Of a stretch of 64,000 nucleotides of DNA, positions 8,543 through 16,507 are shown piece by piece. The first letter of the stretch is position 1; each line of letters starts with the position of its first letter. A program made the position numbers and the translations under genes. Source of the stretch: Streptomyces tendae (lineage in GTDB: Bacteria; Actinomycetota; Actinomycetes; Streptomycetales; Streptomycetaceae); the NCBI RefSeq assembly GCF_014650435.1, contig NZ_BMUY01000001.1:186001-250000 (forward strand). Direction: 5' to 3'. The notes below the pieces were generated by a model, which was not told the DNA's origin, made no database searches, and saw nothing but the letters and a program-made list of their open reading frames with translations.

Positions 8543-8707
8543 GTGGCTGCCACCGACGTCCGCCCGAAGATCACGCTGGCCTGCGTGGAGTGCAAGGAGC
8601 GGAACTACATCACCAAGAAGAACCGGCGTAACAACCCGGACCGACTGGAGATGAAGAAGCACTGCCCGCGTTGCAATGCGCACACCGCGCACCGCGAGAC
8701 GCGATAG
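8543..8707 (+). CDS. rpmG: 50S ribosomal protein L33
   Basis: A 54-residue zinc-containing (C+) form of L33, with 'CVEC' at residues 13-16 and 'CPRC' at 37-40, ending 'HTAHRETR'. L33 binds 23S rRNA near the E site. The GTG at 8543 follows AAGGAG by six or seven bases. Zinc-free paralogues replace C+ forms under Zur control in Streptomyces, but no Zur-like box was recognised here. It is followed by a strong terminator. Confidence 0.95.
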   Translation: MAATDVRPKITLACVECKERNYITKKNRRNNPDRLEMKKHCPRCNAHTAHRETR

Positions 8708-8723
8708 TCAGATCAGGCTCGTA

Positions 8724-8762
8724 CACGAGGCCGTCCCCGAGGCTTGGGGACGGCCTCGTGTC
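8724..8762 (+). terminator. Terminator after rpmG
   Basis: A 15-bp perfect stem (arms 8724-8738 and 8746-8760, core CACGAGGCCGTCCCC) is followed by TCGTTGTC. Confidence 0.8.
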
Positions 8763-8818
8763 GTTGTCGCCGTCGCTCGTCGACACGGATACGAAGAGCA
8801 GCAGGAGGTTGCGAGCCC

Positions 8819-9271
8819 ATGGCGCTCGACCAGTCGTTCGTGGGGCGGACTTACCCGCCCACCGTGCCCTACGAGGTGGGCCGGGAGAAGATCCGCGAGT
8901 TCGCGGAAGCGGTGGGGGACGCCAACCCGGCGTACACCGACCCGGAGGCCGCGAAGGCGCTCGGCCATCCCGACGTGATCGCTCCGCCGACCTTCGTGTT
9001 CTCGATCACGTTCAAGGCGGCCGGCCAGGTCGTCGAGGATCCGCAGCTCGGGCTGGACTACAGCCGGGTGGTGCACGGCGACCAGAAGTTCGCCTACGTC
9101 CGCCCGGTGCGGGCCGGTGACCGGCTCACCGTCACCTCGACCATCGAGGCGATCAAGTCGCTGGCCGGCAACGACATCCTGGACATCCGCGGCGAGGTCC
9201 ACGACGAGGCCGGCGAGCACGTCGTGACCGCCTGGACCAAGCTCGTGGCCCGCGCGGCCGAGGAGGCGTGA
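8819..9271 (+). CDS. MaoC-like N-terminal dehydratase-domain protein (HadA-like)
   Basis: A 150-residue single hot-dog-fold protein of the FAS1-type dehydratase N-terminal family, opening with 'GRTYPPTVPYEVGREKIREFAEAVGD' and containing 'APPTFVF' and 'HGDQKF'. It lacks the full catalytic Asp-His hydratase motif, which is in the next protein. In mycobacteria, HadA and HadB form the dehydratase of long-chain fatty acid elongation at the same place (after rpmG, before secE-nusG). The ATG at 8819 has AGGAGG about 12 bases upstream. The partner begins 8 bases later. In Streptomyces, which make no mycolic acids, the substrate is unclear. Confidence 0.85.
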   Translation: MALDQSFVGRTYPPTVPYEVGREKIREFAEAVGDANPAYTDPEAAKALGHPDVIAPPTFVFSITFKAAGQVVEDPQLGLDYSRVVHGDQKFAYVRPVRAGDRLTVTSTIEAIKSLAGNDILDIRGEVHDEAGEHVVTAWTKLVARAAEEA

Positions 9272-9278
9272 GCGTCCG

Positions 9279-9719
9279 ATGACGAACCCCCTGACGGCGA
9301 AGGTCGCGTACGGCGACGTCGAGGTCGGCACCGAACTGCCCGCGCAGAGCTTCCCGGTGGACCGCGCCACGCTCGTGCGGTACGCGGGCGCCTCCGGCGA
9401 CTTCAACCCGATCCACTGGAACGAGAAGTTCGCCAAGGAGGTGGGCCTGCCGGACGTCATCGCGCACGGCATGTTCACCATGGCCGAGGCCATCCGCGTG
9501 GTCACCGACTGGACCGGCGACCCGGGCGCGGTCGTGGAGTACGGCGTCCGCTTCACCAGGCCCGTCGTCGTCCCGAACGACGACCAGGGTGCCGTGATCG
9601 AGGTCAGCGGCAAGGTGGCGGCCAAGCTCGACGACAACACCGTGCGCGTCGACCTCACGGCCACCAGCGGCGGCCAGAAGGTCCTCGGCATGTCCCGGGC
9701 GGTCGTACGACTGGGCTGA
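9279..9719 (+). CDS. MaoC family dehydratase (HadB-like)
   Basis: A 146-residue hot-dog-fold protein with the hydratase-2 signature 'YAGASGDFNPIHWNEKFA' near residues 44-61, carrying the catalytic Asp (GDFNP) and His (IHW), followed by 'IAHGMFTMAEA'. The expected reaction is dehydration of 3-hydroxyacyl thioesters. It is separated from the HadA-like gene by only seven bases and uses the AGGAGG inside its partner's end, so the two probably form a heterodimer. Neighbourhood and motif both agree. Confidence 0.88.
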   Translation: MTNPLTAKVAYGDVEVGTELPAQSFPVDRATLVRYAGASGDFNPIHWNEKFAKEVGLPDVIAHGMFTMAEAIRVVTDWTGDPGAVVEYGVRFTRPVVVPNDDQGAVIEVSGKVAAKLDDNTVRVDLTATSGGQKVLGMSRAVVRLG

Positions 9720-9876
9720 TCGGCCCCATACGGTCCCTGGCAGCCGACTGCAGACTGCCGACTGCCGGCTGCCTGTATGCCCGTCCTGCCTCGCCCCCGC
9801 CCCGGCCCGGTCGCTCCCTCTCCCCTCCCGCCCCTCCCGCTCGGTCGGGGCGAGCGGGTCAGCGGTGTCAGGGGTT

Positions 9877-10722
9877 TCAGGGGTGGGTGGCGGCGCGTAC
9901 TGCCGTGGTCGCCAGCGTCGTGTAGTGCATGGTGAAGCGACCACCCAGCGCGTCGATGGCGTGGCCGACCGCGCCCAGTATCTCGGCCAGTTGGTCGGGG
10001 CGGAGCCGGGTGAGGCCGCCGGTGGTGGGGAGCAGTTCCAGCCACTGGTCGCGCGTGTAGGACCGCTGCCAGTCGAAGCGCCACTGCTCCGGGTCGTCGA
10101 ACCGCCGCGTCTCCCGGATCCCGTCGGCGATCTTCGCGTACCCGGCTCGATACGTCTCCAGAGGGCGCCGCGCAGGCTGGTCGCTGAACGGCGAGTCGGG
10201 GGCGACCCGGCGGAGGGCTGCCGCGAGCGGCTCGGCCACCTCGGGCGGCGGCTCGAACACGTGACCGAAGATCGCCAGGCGCCCGTTCGGACTCAGTACC
10301 CGGGCTGCCTTGAGGGCGCCGACGGCCGGGTCCACCCAGTGCCACGACTGGGCGGCGATCACGGCGTCGAAGGCGCGGCCCGCCGGTTCCCAGTTCTCGA
10401 AGGTCGCCACCTCGACGGGCAGGCCGCGGGCCCGCGCGAAGTCGGCCATCCGCGCGTCCGGCTCGACGCCGAGCACGGTGCAACCGGCGGCCTGGAACTG
10501 CCGGGCCGCGATGCCCGTGCCGCAGCCGACGTCGAGTACGTCGGGTTCCGGCCGATCCCCGACGACGCGCGTCACCAGGGCGTCGGGGTAGCTCGGTCGG
10601 GCCCGGTCGTAGCGGTGCGCGTCCGCGCCGAAGGACTCGGCGGTCCGTCGGGCCTGGTGCAGCGGTGTCGGCTCCCCTTGCCCCGGTGGGGGCGGAGGGG
10701 GAGGCGGAGGTAGAGTGGGCAT
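9877..10722 (-). CDS. SAM-dependent class I methyltransferase
   Basis: A 281-residue methyltransferase with motif I 'VLDVGCGTGIAARQF' near residue 63, an acidic 'LGVEPDARM' motif II, and 'AAQSWHWVDP', typical of the UbiE/Methyltransf_11 group. The N-terminus has a run of eight or more prolines before 'GQGEPTPLHQ'. The start codon lies inside a degenerate copy of the palindrome found twice just upstream, so transcription is probably blocked by the divergent TetR regulator. The substrate is unknown. Confidence 0.8.
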   Translation of the reverse strand: MPTLPPPPPPPPPGQGEPTPLHQARRTAESFGADAHRYDRARPSYPDALVTRVVGDRPEPDVLDVGCGTGIAARQFQAAGCTVLGVEPDARMADFARARGLPVEVATFENWEPAGRAFDAVIAAQSWHWVDPAVGALKAARVLSPNGRLAIFGHVFEPPPEVAEPLAAALRRVAPDSPFSDQPARRPLETYRAGYAKIADGIRETRRFDDPEQWRFDWQRSYTRDQWLELLPTTGGLTRLRPDQLAEILGAVGHAIDALGGRFTMHYTTLATTAVRAATHP

Positions 10723-10775
10723 GCGTTCACTTTAGTGGGCAGGTGCCCACAAGCCAAGAGTGGGCAAGTGCCCAC
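10715..10775. promoter_or_regulatory. Three tandem TetR-type palindromes
   Basis: GTGGGCA-GG-TGCCCAC (10735-10750) and GTGGGCA-AG-TGCCCAC (10760-10775) have perfect 7-bp arms. A third weaker site, GTGGGCA-TG-CGTTCAC (10715-10730), overlaps the methyltransferase start codon. They sit between divergent methyltransferase and TetR genes, as expected for autoregulation plus control of the target. Confidence 0.75.
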
Positions 10776-10885
10776 CAGTCCAGGCCAGCCCAGTCCAGCG
10801 CGGTCCAGTCCAGGGCGGGCGAGGGCAAGGGCGCCCACGAGTCGACGGACGCCAGGACTGCCTGGCGCACGGAAGGGGTCCGTAC

Positions 10886-11488
10886 GTGCCGACCGGAGTG
10901 CATCTTCGCGACGCGCGTCAGCAGCTGTTCGACGCTGCGGAACGCGTACTGCTGCGAGCGGGCCCGAACGGGCTGACCAGTCGGGCCGTCACCGACGAGG
11001 CGGGCTGCGCCAAGGGCGTCCTGCACCGGCACTTCGCCGACTTCGACGCCTTCCTCGCCGAGCTCGTGCTCGACCGCGCCGCGCGGCTGGAGACACAGGC
11101 GCTGACGCTGCGCGAGGCGGTGGGCACCGGTGCCGTGGCCGACAACCTCACCGAGGCGCTGACCACCCTGTTCGGGCCGGTCCCGGTGGCGATCATCCCG
11201 CTCATCACCTTCCGGGACGAGTTGCGGGCCCGGCTGCGGCAGGCCATGCCCGGGGGTGGCATCGCGATCCTCGCCCAGGTCGCTTCGGCGGTCTCCGCCT
11301 ACCTGGCCGACGAGCGCGTGAGGGGCCGCATCTCGGCCGACGCCGACATCGACTCGCTCACCCTCTCCCTGGTCGGCGGCGGGCATCTCCTGTTCGCGGA
11401 CCGTGACCCGGGTCCGCCGGACACGGCGGCCGTCGGCAAGCTCGTGAACACGGTGCTCGCCGATGTCCTCCAACGACGTCCGCGCTGA
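10886..11488 (+). CDS. TetR family regulator
   Basis: A 200-residue TetR protein. The N-terminal helix-turn-helix covers about residues 5-50 ('RQQLFDAAERVLLRAGPNGLTSRAV..AGCAKGVLHRHFADFDAFL'), and the rest is an alpha-helical ligand domain. The GTG at 10886 was chosen because GGAAGGGG lies seven bases before it; an earlier in-frame start would translate through the operators. It is divergent from the methyltransferase, with two perfect palindromes between them that are its likely operators. The ligand is unknown. Confidence 0.85.
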   Translation: MPTGVHLRDARQQLFDAAERVLLRAGPNGLTSRAVTDEAGCAKGVLHRHFADFDAFLAELVLDRAARLETQALTLREAVGTGAVADNLTEALTTLFGPVPVAIIPLITFRDELRARLRQAMPGGGIAILAQVASAVSAYLADERVRGRISADADIDSLTLSLVGGGHLLFADRDPGPPDTAAVGKLVNTVLADVLQRRPR

Positions 11489-11512
11489 CCCAGGCCCGAA
11501 CACGTCGCCCTC

Positions 11513-11542
11513 TTGACGAAGTTAGTGATTGAGCACTAACTT
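11513..11542 (+). promoter_or_regulatory. Promoter with embedded 20-bp operator of the second TetR gene
   Basis: A -35 TTGACG (11513-11518) and a -10 TAACTT (11537-11542) have an 18-bp spacer. The palindrome GTTAGTG-N6-CACTAAC (11521-11540) fills the spacer. The expected transcription start is at or next to the ATG at 11550, so the message is probably leaderless. A matching palindrome precedes the MFS gene. Confidence 0.7.
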
Positions 11543-11549
11543 CGTCTTC

Positions 11550-12122
11550 ATGGTCAGGATGAGCGCAGAGGAGCGGCGCGAGAGCGTCATCCGTGCGGCG
11601 ACGAGCGAGTTCGCCCGAGGTGGCTACCACGGCACCTCGACGGAGGCCATCGCCAAGCAGGTGGGCGTCTCCCAGCCGTACCTCTTCCGCCTCTTCCCCG
11701 GCAAGAAGGCGATCTTCCTCGCGGTGGCCGAGCGCTGCCTGCGGGACACACGCGAGGTCTTCGAGAAGTCGTCCGAAGGTCTGCACGGTGAAGAGGCCCT
11801 GCACGCCATGGCCGAGGCATACTCGCAACTGATCGCGGACCACCCCGAGAAGCTCCAGATGCAGTTGCAGGTGTACGTCACCGTCGCCGCCGCCGAGGCG
11901 GCCGGGGACCACGAGTTCGGCGAGATGGTGCGCAAGGGCTGGCTCGAACTCTGGGACACCGTGCACCTGCCGCTGGGGGCGGACATCGGCCAGACGACGA
12001 CCTTCCTGGCGTACGGCATGCTGATCAACACCCTGGTCGGCATGGGATTCCCGCCGGGGCATCGGGTCTACGGCGGTATCTACGAGTCGGGTCAGGCCAA
12101 GCGAAGCCGGGAAGGCGCGTAG
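11550..12122 (+). CDS. TetR family regulator of the adjacent MFS exporter
   Basis: A 190-residue TetR protein: the HTH covers about residues 6-52, including 'GYHGTSTEAIAKQVGVSQPYLFRLFPGKKAIF', followed by a helical ligand-binding domain. The ATG at 11550 lies just after a promoter whose spacer is a 20-bp palindrome. The same 20-bp pattern (GTTAGT..ACTAAC) is found before the exporter gene downstream. This is the standard layout of a drug-responsive repressor controlling itself and an efflux pump. The inducer is unknown. Confidence 0.88.
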   Translation: MVRMSAEERRESVIRAATSEFARGGYHGTSTEAIAKQVGVSQPYLFRLFPGKKAIFLAVAERCLRDTREVFEKSSEGLHGEEALHAMAEAYSQLIADHPEKLQMQLQVYVTVAAAEAAGDHEFGEMVRKGWLELWDTVHLPLGADIGQTTTFLAYGMLINTLVGMGFPPGHRVYGGIYESGQAKRSREGA

Positions 12123-12187
12123 GGGTGCGCGGGGGCGCGTAGGGGCACCGAGGAGCGGTCAGGTCCCGCTTCCGCACGCCCATGAAA

Positions 12188-12207
12188 GTTAGTCATCAAT
12201 AACTAAC
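12188..12207 (+). promoter_or_regulatory. Operator before the MFS exporter
   Basis: GTTAGT-N8-ACTAAC, 20 bp, matches the palindrome at 11521-11540 in both arms and length. It lies 36 bases before the exporter ATG. Confidence 0.7.
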
Positions 12208-12243
12208 CAAATCCACAGCAAGTGCACACCCTCTGGGGGAGAG

Positions 12244-13758
12244 ATGTCACAGCAAGGAGCACGTCGGAACACCCGCGGTGGGGGAGCCGCCTGGGCCCTC
12301 GTCATCACCAGCGTCGCCGGTTTCATGGCGGCCCTGGACAACCTCGTCGTCACCACCGCGCTGCCCTCCATCCGCGAGGACCTGGGCGGCGCGCTGCACG
12401 ACCTGGAATGGACCGTGAGCGCCTACACGCTCACCTTCGCGGTCCTCCTGATGTTCGGCGCTGCCCTCGGCGACCGCTTCGGCCGCCGCAGGCTCTTCGT
12501 CGTCGGCATCACCGTCTTCACCGCCGCCTCTGCCGCCGCGGCCATGGCGCCCGGGATCGACTCGCTCATCGCCGCCCGCGCGGTGCAGGGCGTCGGCGCC
12601 GCGATCATGATGCCGCTGACGCTGACCCTGCTCACGGCCGCGGTACCCGCCGAACGGCGCGGCATGGCCTACGGCATCTGGGGTGCCGTCAACGGGCTCG
12701 CCGTGGCCTCCGGGCCGCTGGTCGGCGGCAGCCTCACCGAGCACATCTCGTGGCAGTGGATCTTCTGGCTGAACGTTCCGCTGGGCCTGGCCCTGCTGCC
12801 GCTCGCCCGTCTCCGCCTCGCCGAGTCGCACGGCACCGGTGCCCCGCTCGACATACCCGGCACCCTGCTCGCCAGCGGCGGACTGTTCGGCGTCGTCTAC
12901 GGTCTGGTCCGGGGCCCCGTGGACGGCTGGACCGGCTCCGTGGTGCTGACCGCCCTGTTCGCCGGGGCCGCGCTGCTGGTCGGCTTCGTCCTCTACAGCA
13001 CTCGCGCCAAGAACCCCATGCTCCCCATGCGGCTGTTCCGGTCCCGTGCCTTCGCCGGCGTCAACGCGGCGAGCCTGCTGATGTTCCTGGGGATGTTCGG
13101 CTCGATCTTCCTGCTCAGCCAGTACATGCAGGGCGTGCTCGGCTACTCGCCCACCGAGGCCGGCCTGCGCATGCTGCCCTGGACCGGCATGCCGATGCTG
13201 GTGGCGCCGATCGCCGGCATCCTCTCCGACCGGATCGGAGGGCGCCCGGTCGTCGCGGCCGGACTCTTCCTCCAGGCGGCCGGCCTCGGCTACCTGGCCT
13301 CGGTGATCACGGCCGACGCCTCCTACGCGATCCAGCTGCCCGGTCTGATCATCAGCGGGGTCGGCATGGCCCTCTACTTCGCCCCGGCCTCCGCGCTGGT
13401 GATGTCCAGCGTGGCCGCCAAGGAGCAGGGCATCGCCTCCGGCGCCAACAACGCGTTGCGCGAGGTGGGCGGGGCGCTCGGTATCGCGGTCATGTCGTCG
13501 ATCTTCGCCGCGCAGGGCGGCTACGCGTCCGCGCAGACCTTCGTGGACGGACTGCGGCCCGCGGTCGCCGTGGGCGCCGCGATGGTGGCCCTCGGCGGTG
13601 TCGCGGCCCTGGCGATCCCGGCACGCCGCCGCACCGGGGAACAGAGCCCCACGGCCGCGCCGAAGACGGCCCCGGCCCCCGAACCGGCCGACGAACCAGT
13701 CGACGAACCGGCCCCCGAACCGGCCCTCGCCCCGACGGCACCAACGCCCCGTCACTGA
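12244..13758 (+). CDS. MFS transporter, DHA2 (14-helix) drug exporter family
   Basis: A 504-residue membrane protein with about 14 hydrophobic segments, typical of the EmrB/QacA (DHA2) family. Visible motifs are 'FMAALDNLVVTTALPSI' (helix 1 motif D1), 'GAALGDRFGRRRLFVVG' (motif A, near residue 75), 'WRWIF'-like 'SWQWIFWLNVPLG', and 'VGGSLTEH'. It exports hydrophobic or cationic compounds in exchange for protons. The C-terminal 40 residues are a Pro-Ala-Glu-rich tail ('EPADEPVDEPAPEPALAP'). It has its own operator matching that of the upstream TetR gene, so it is the regulator's likely target. Confidence 0.9.
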   Translation: MSQQGARRNTRGGGAAWALVITSVAGFMAALDNLVVTTALPSIREDLGGALHDLEWTVSAYTLTFAVLLMFGAALGDRFGRRRLFVVGITVFTAASAAAAMAPGIDSLIAARAVQGVGAAIMMPLTLTLLTAAVPAERRGMAYGIWGAVNGLAVASGPLVGGSLTEHISWQWIFWLNVPLGLALLPLARLRLAESHGTGAPLDIPGTLLASGGLFGVVYGLVRGPVDGWTGSVVLTALFAGAALLVGFVLYSTRAKNPMLPMRLFRSRAFAGVNAASLLMFLGMFGSIFLLSQYMQGVLGYSPTEAGLRMLPWTGMPMLVAPIAGILSDRIGGRPVVAAGLFLQAAGLGYLASVITADASYAIQLPGLIISGVGMALYFAPASALVMSSVAAKEQGIASGANNALREVGGALGIAVMSSIFAAQGGYASAQTFVDGLRPAVAVGAAMVALGGVAALAIPARRRTGEQSPTAAPKTAPAPEPADEPVDEPAPEPALAPTAPTPRH

Positions 13759-13764
13759 CCGCAC

Positions 13765-13812
13765 GGCACTGACGCCCCGGCACTGACGCCCCGGCACTGA
13801 CGCCCCGGCACC
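13765..13812 (+). repeat. Tandem 14-bp repeats after the exporter gene
   Basis: GGCACTGACGCCCC repeats three times in tandem (13765-13806), with a partial fourth copy, directly after the exporter stop codon. A variable-number repeat is likely. Confidence 0.75.
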
Positions 13813-13936
13813 GACCGCACGGCGCAGCACGCGACAGGAGTACGGCATCGCCCCGGCCCCACCGGTCGGGGCGTCGCCCGTCGCCCGTGTTTCCCGCTGC
13901 CCGGGGCTGTCGGTGCCGTCTCGTAGTCTTGAGCGC

Positions 13937-14992
13937 GTGCAGGAACTCCACGACGCGCCCCTCGCCCCCCTGACCACCTTCCGACTCGGCGGGCCCGCGA
14001 CCCGGCTGGTCACGGCCACGACCGACGCCGAGGTGATCGCCGCCGTCCGCGAGGCCGACGACACCGGGACCCCGCTGCTGCTCATCGGCGGCGGATCCAA
14101 CCTGGTCATCGGCGACAAGGGCTTCGACGGCACCGCCCTGCACATCGCCACCCGCGGCTTCTCCCTCGACGGCACGACGCTGGAGCTGGCGGCCGGCGAG
14201 ATCTGGACCGACGCCGTCGCCCGCACCGTCGAGGCGGGCCTGGCGGGCGTCGAGTGCCTGGCCGGCATCCCCGGCTCGGCGGGCGCGACCCCGATCCAGA
14301 ACGTCGGGGCGTACGGCCAGGAGGTGTCCGCCACGATCACCGAGGTCACCGCGTACGACCGCAGGAGCCGCGAGACGGTCGCCCTCTCCAACGCCGACTG
14401 CGCCTTCTCCTACCGCCACAGCCGCTTCAAGGCCGACCCCGAGCGGTACGTCGTGCTGCGTGTCCGCTTCGAGCTGGAGGACGCAGGCGGCCTCTCCGCG
14501 CCGCTCCGCTACGCCGAGACGGCCCGTGCCCTCGGCGTCGAGGCGGGCGACCGGGTGCCGCTGACGGCCGCCCGGGAGACGGTGCTGAAGCTGCGCGCCG
14601 GGAAGGGCATGGTGCTGGACCCCGAGGACCACGACACCTGGTCGGCCGGGTCGTTCTTCACCAACCCGATCCTCACGGACGAGCAGTTCGCCGCGTTCCG
14701 CTCCCGCGTCGCCGAACGCCTGGGTGACGCCGTGGAGCCGCCCGCCTTCCCGGCCGGGGATGGGTGCGTCAAGACCTCCGCGGCCTGGCTGATCGACAAG
14801 GCGGGCTTCACCAAGGGGTACGGCACCGGCCCCGCTCGCATCTCCACCAAGCACACCCTCGCCCTCACCAACCGCGGCGAGGCGACCACCGAGGACCTGC
14901 TCGCGCTGGCCCGCGAGGTCGTCGCCGGGGTCCACGATGCCTTCGGCGTGACGCTGGTCAACGAACCGGTGACGGTGGGCGTGAGTCTCTGA
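13937..14992 (+). CDS. murB: UDP-N-acetylmuramate dehydrogenase
   Basis: A 351-residue FAD enzyme that reduces UDP-GlcNAc-enolpyruvate to UDP-MurNAc in the cytoplasmic phase of peptidoglycan synthesis. The N-terminal 'LAPLTTFRLGGPA' and 'LLIGGGSNLVIGD' belong to the FAD-binding PCMH domain. Later come 'AGIPGSAGATPIQNVGAYGQEV' (substrate and FAD binding), 'WSAGSFFTNPIL' with the catalytic serine, and C-terminal 'LVNEPVTVG' with the catalytic glutamate. The GTG at 13937 gives the usual length; no clear ribosome binding site precedes it, so a start at 13913 or leaderless translation is possible. Confidence 0.93.
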   Translation: MQELHDAPLAPLTTFRLGGPATRLVTATTDAEVIAAVREADDTGTPLLLIGGGSNLVIGDKGFDGTALHIATRGFSLDGTTLELAAGEIWTDAVARTVEAGLAGVECLAGIPGSAGATPIQNVGAYGQEVSATITEVTAYDRRSRETVALSNADCAFSYRHSRFKADPERYVVLRVRFELEDAGGLSAPLRYAETARALGVEAGDRVPLTAARETVLKLRAGKGMVLDPEDHDTWSAGSFFTNPILTDEQFAAFRSRVAERLGDAVEPPAFPAGDGCVKTSAAWLIDKAGFTKGYGTGPARISTKHTLALTNRGEATTEDLLALAREVVAGVHDAFGVTLVNEPVTVGVSL

Positions 14993-15001
14993 CCGGGGAC
15001 T

Positions 15002-15634
15002 TCAGTAGGCCACCCCCACGCCCTGCTTCACCGTCCCCGCGTCCTCGGTCATGGCGAGCATCGCGTGGGCGACGTCGGCCCGGCCCGCGAAGCGGCCCTT
15101 GGGCGGGAAGCCGCCGATCACCGTCCGGTACCGGCCGGTCAGCGGCTTGTCCTGCAACCGCGGCGGCCGGACGGCCGTCCAGTCGGTGGCGCTGCGCGCC
15201 AGCTCCGCCTCCATGGCGCGCAGATCGGTGTAGACGTCCTTGAGCACGGCGGAGACGGCGCCGCGCACCGCCCGGTCCAGCAGGCCCGCGCCCTCCGGTT
15301 CCGGTCCGACCGGAGCGGCACTGACCACGAGCAGTCGGCGCACGCCCTCCGCCTCCATCGCGTCGAGGACCGTACGGGTGAGCCTGGTCGTGACTCCGGC
15401 GTCGGCGCGGCGGCGGGCGCCGAGCCCGGACAGCACGGCGTCCCGGCCGGCCACCGCGGGTCGCACCGCGGCGGGGTCGCCCAGGTCCGCCCGGAACACC
15501 TCCAGACGTTCGCCGGTCACCGGCAGTCGCGCGGGGTCCCGTACGACGGCCGTGACCTCGTGCCCGGCCTCGAGCGCCTGCCGGACGATCTCCTGGCCGA
15601 TGCCTCCCGTGGCACCGAAGACGGTGAGCTTCAT
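15002..15634 (-). CDS. NAD(P)H-binding Rossmann-fold protein
   Basis: A 210-residue atypical SDR beginning 'MKLTVFGATGGIGQEIVRQAL' with the GxxGxxG cofactor loop. It contains 'VLSGLGARRR', 'RLLVVSAAPVG' and 'DWTAVRPPRLQDKPLTG', as in BLVRB/YwnB-type NADPH-binding reductases. The start codon lies close to palindromes shared with a divergent TetR gene, so it is probably the regulator's target. Substrate unknown. Confidence 0.82.
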   Translation of the reverse strand: MKLTVFGATGGIGQEIVRQALEAGHEVTAVVRDPARLPVTGERLEVFRADLGDPAAVRPAVAGRDAVLSGLGARRRADAGVTTRLTRTVLDAMEAEGVRRLLVVSAAPVGPEPEGAGLLDRAVRGAVSAVLKDVYTDLRAMEAELARSATDWTAVRPPRLQDKPLTGRYRTVIGGFPPKGRFAGRADVAHAMLAMTEDAGTVKQGVGVAY

Positions 15635-15684
15635 GGCGTACTACTCCGTTCCGGCGGCGCGGCCGAGTCCGCCGCGCGAGGTGG

Positions 15685-15732
15685 GTGAGTACTCACTCAC
15701 CCCTGTCTCCTCTAGAGTGAGTAAGTACTCAC
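15685..15732. promoter_or_regulatory. Two palindromic operators between reductase and TetR genes
   Basis: GTGAGTACTCACTCAC (15685-15700, containing the perfect palindrome GTGAGTACTCAC) and GTGAGTA-AG-TACTCAC (15717-15732, perfect 7-bp arms) lie 32 bp apart. A likely -10 for the TetR gene, TAGAGT, is at 15713-15718, next to the second site. Confidence 0.75.
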
Positions 15733-15761
15733 CCACTAGTCAAGTCCCGACGGGAGCAGTC

Positions 15762-16358
15762 ATGCCGTCCGCCACACCGGCCAGGGAACGCATCCTGGAC
15801 GCCGCCCACGAGCTGATGCGGACCGTCGGGCTCACCCGTGCCACGACGAAGGAGATCGCCAGGGTGGCCGGCTGCTCCGAGGCCGCGCTGTACAAGCACT
15901 TCGCGAGCAAGGAGGAGCTGTTCATCCGGGTCCTGTCCGAACGGCTGCCGCGGCTGACCCCCCTGCTCCGGAGCCTCGCGACCGAGCCGGGAGGAGCCTC
16001 GCTCGAGGAGAACCTGACGGAGATCGCCCGCCAGGCCGTGCTCTTCTACGAGCAGAGCTTCCCGATCGCCGCGTCGCTGTACGCGCAGCCCCAGCTCAAG
16101 CGCCGGCACGACGACGCGATGCGCGAGCTGGGCACCGGGCCGCACCTGCCGATCGAGGGCCTCGACACCTACCTGCGGGCCGAGCAGGCGGCCGGGCGCG
16201 TCAGGGCCGACGCGGACACCTTCGCAGCCGCGTCGCTCCTGCTGGGGGCCTGCGCGCAGCGGGCCTTCGCGTACGACGCGACACCGAGCGGTGCGCGCCC
16301 GCCGGTCGACGCGTTCGCGCACCGCCTGTCCCGGACGCTGCTCGCGGGGCTCCACTGA
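15762..16358 (+). CDS. TetR family regulator
   Basis: A 198-residue TetR protein: HTH at about residues 8-55 ('RERILDAAHELMRTVGLTRATTKEI..VAGCSEAALYKHFASKEELF'), then an alpha-helical C-terminal domain of the AcrR type. The ATG at 15762 follows GGGAGC. It is divergent from the Rossmann-fold reductase gene, and two palindromes in the gap are its likely binding sites, giving a simple two-gene redox or detoxification module. Ligand unknown. Confidence 0.88.
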   Translation: MPSATPARERILDAAHELMRTVGLTRATTKEIARVAGCSEAALYKHFASKEELFIRVLSERLPRLTPLLRSLATEPGGASLEENLTEIARQAVLFYEQSFPIAASLYAQPQLKRRHDDAMRELGTGPHLPIEGLDTYLRAEQAAGRVRADADTFAAASLLLGACAQRAFAYDATPSGARPPVDAFAHRLSRTLLAGLH

Positions 16359-16360
16359 CC

Positions 16361-16407
<47 letters not shown>

Positions 16408-16507
16408 CGTAGCTGTGGCCGCAACAACAGCCGTACCCGGGCCGGCGTCGGCCGGGAGGCGCGCCCCCCTAGGCCCCGCCCCCTGGGCCCGACCCCCAGG
16501 CCCGCCC

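Noticed and set aside
9739..9773. Inverted repeat GGCAGCCG..CGGCTGCC after the HadB-like gene as a terminator
   Set aside because: Only an 8-bp stem inside a CTGC-rich stretch with a long loop; not convincing enough to list.
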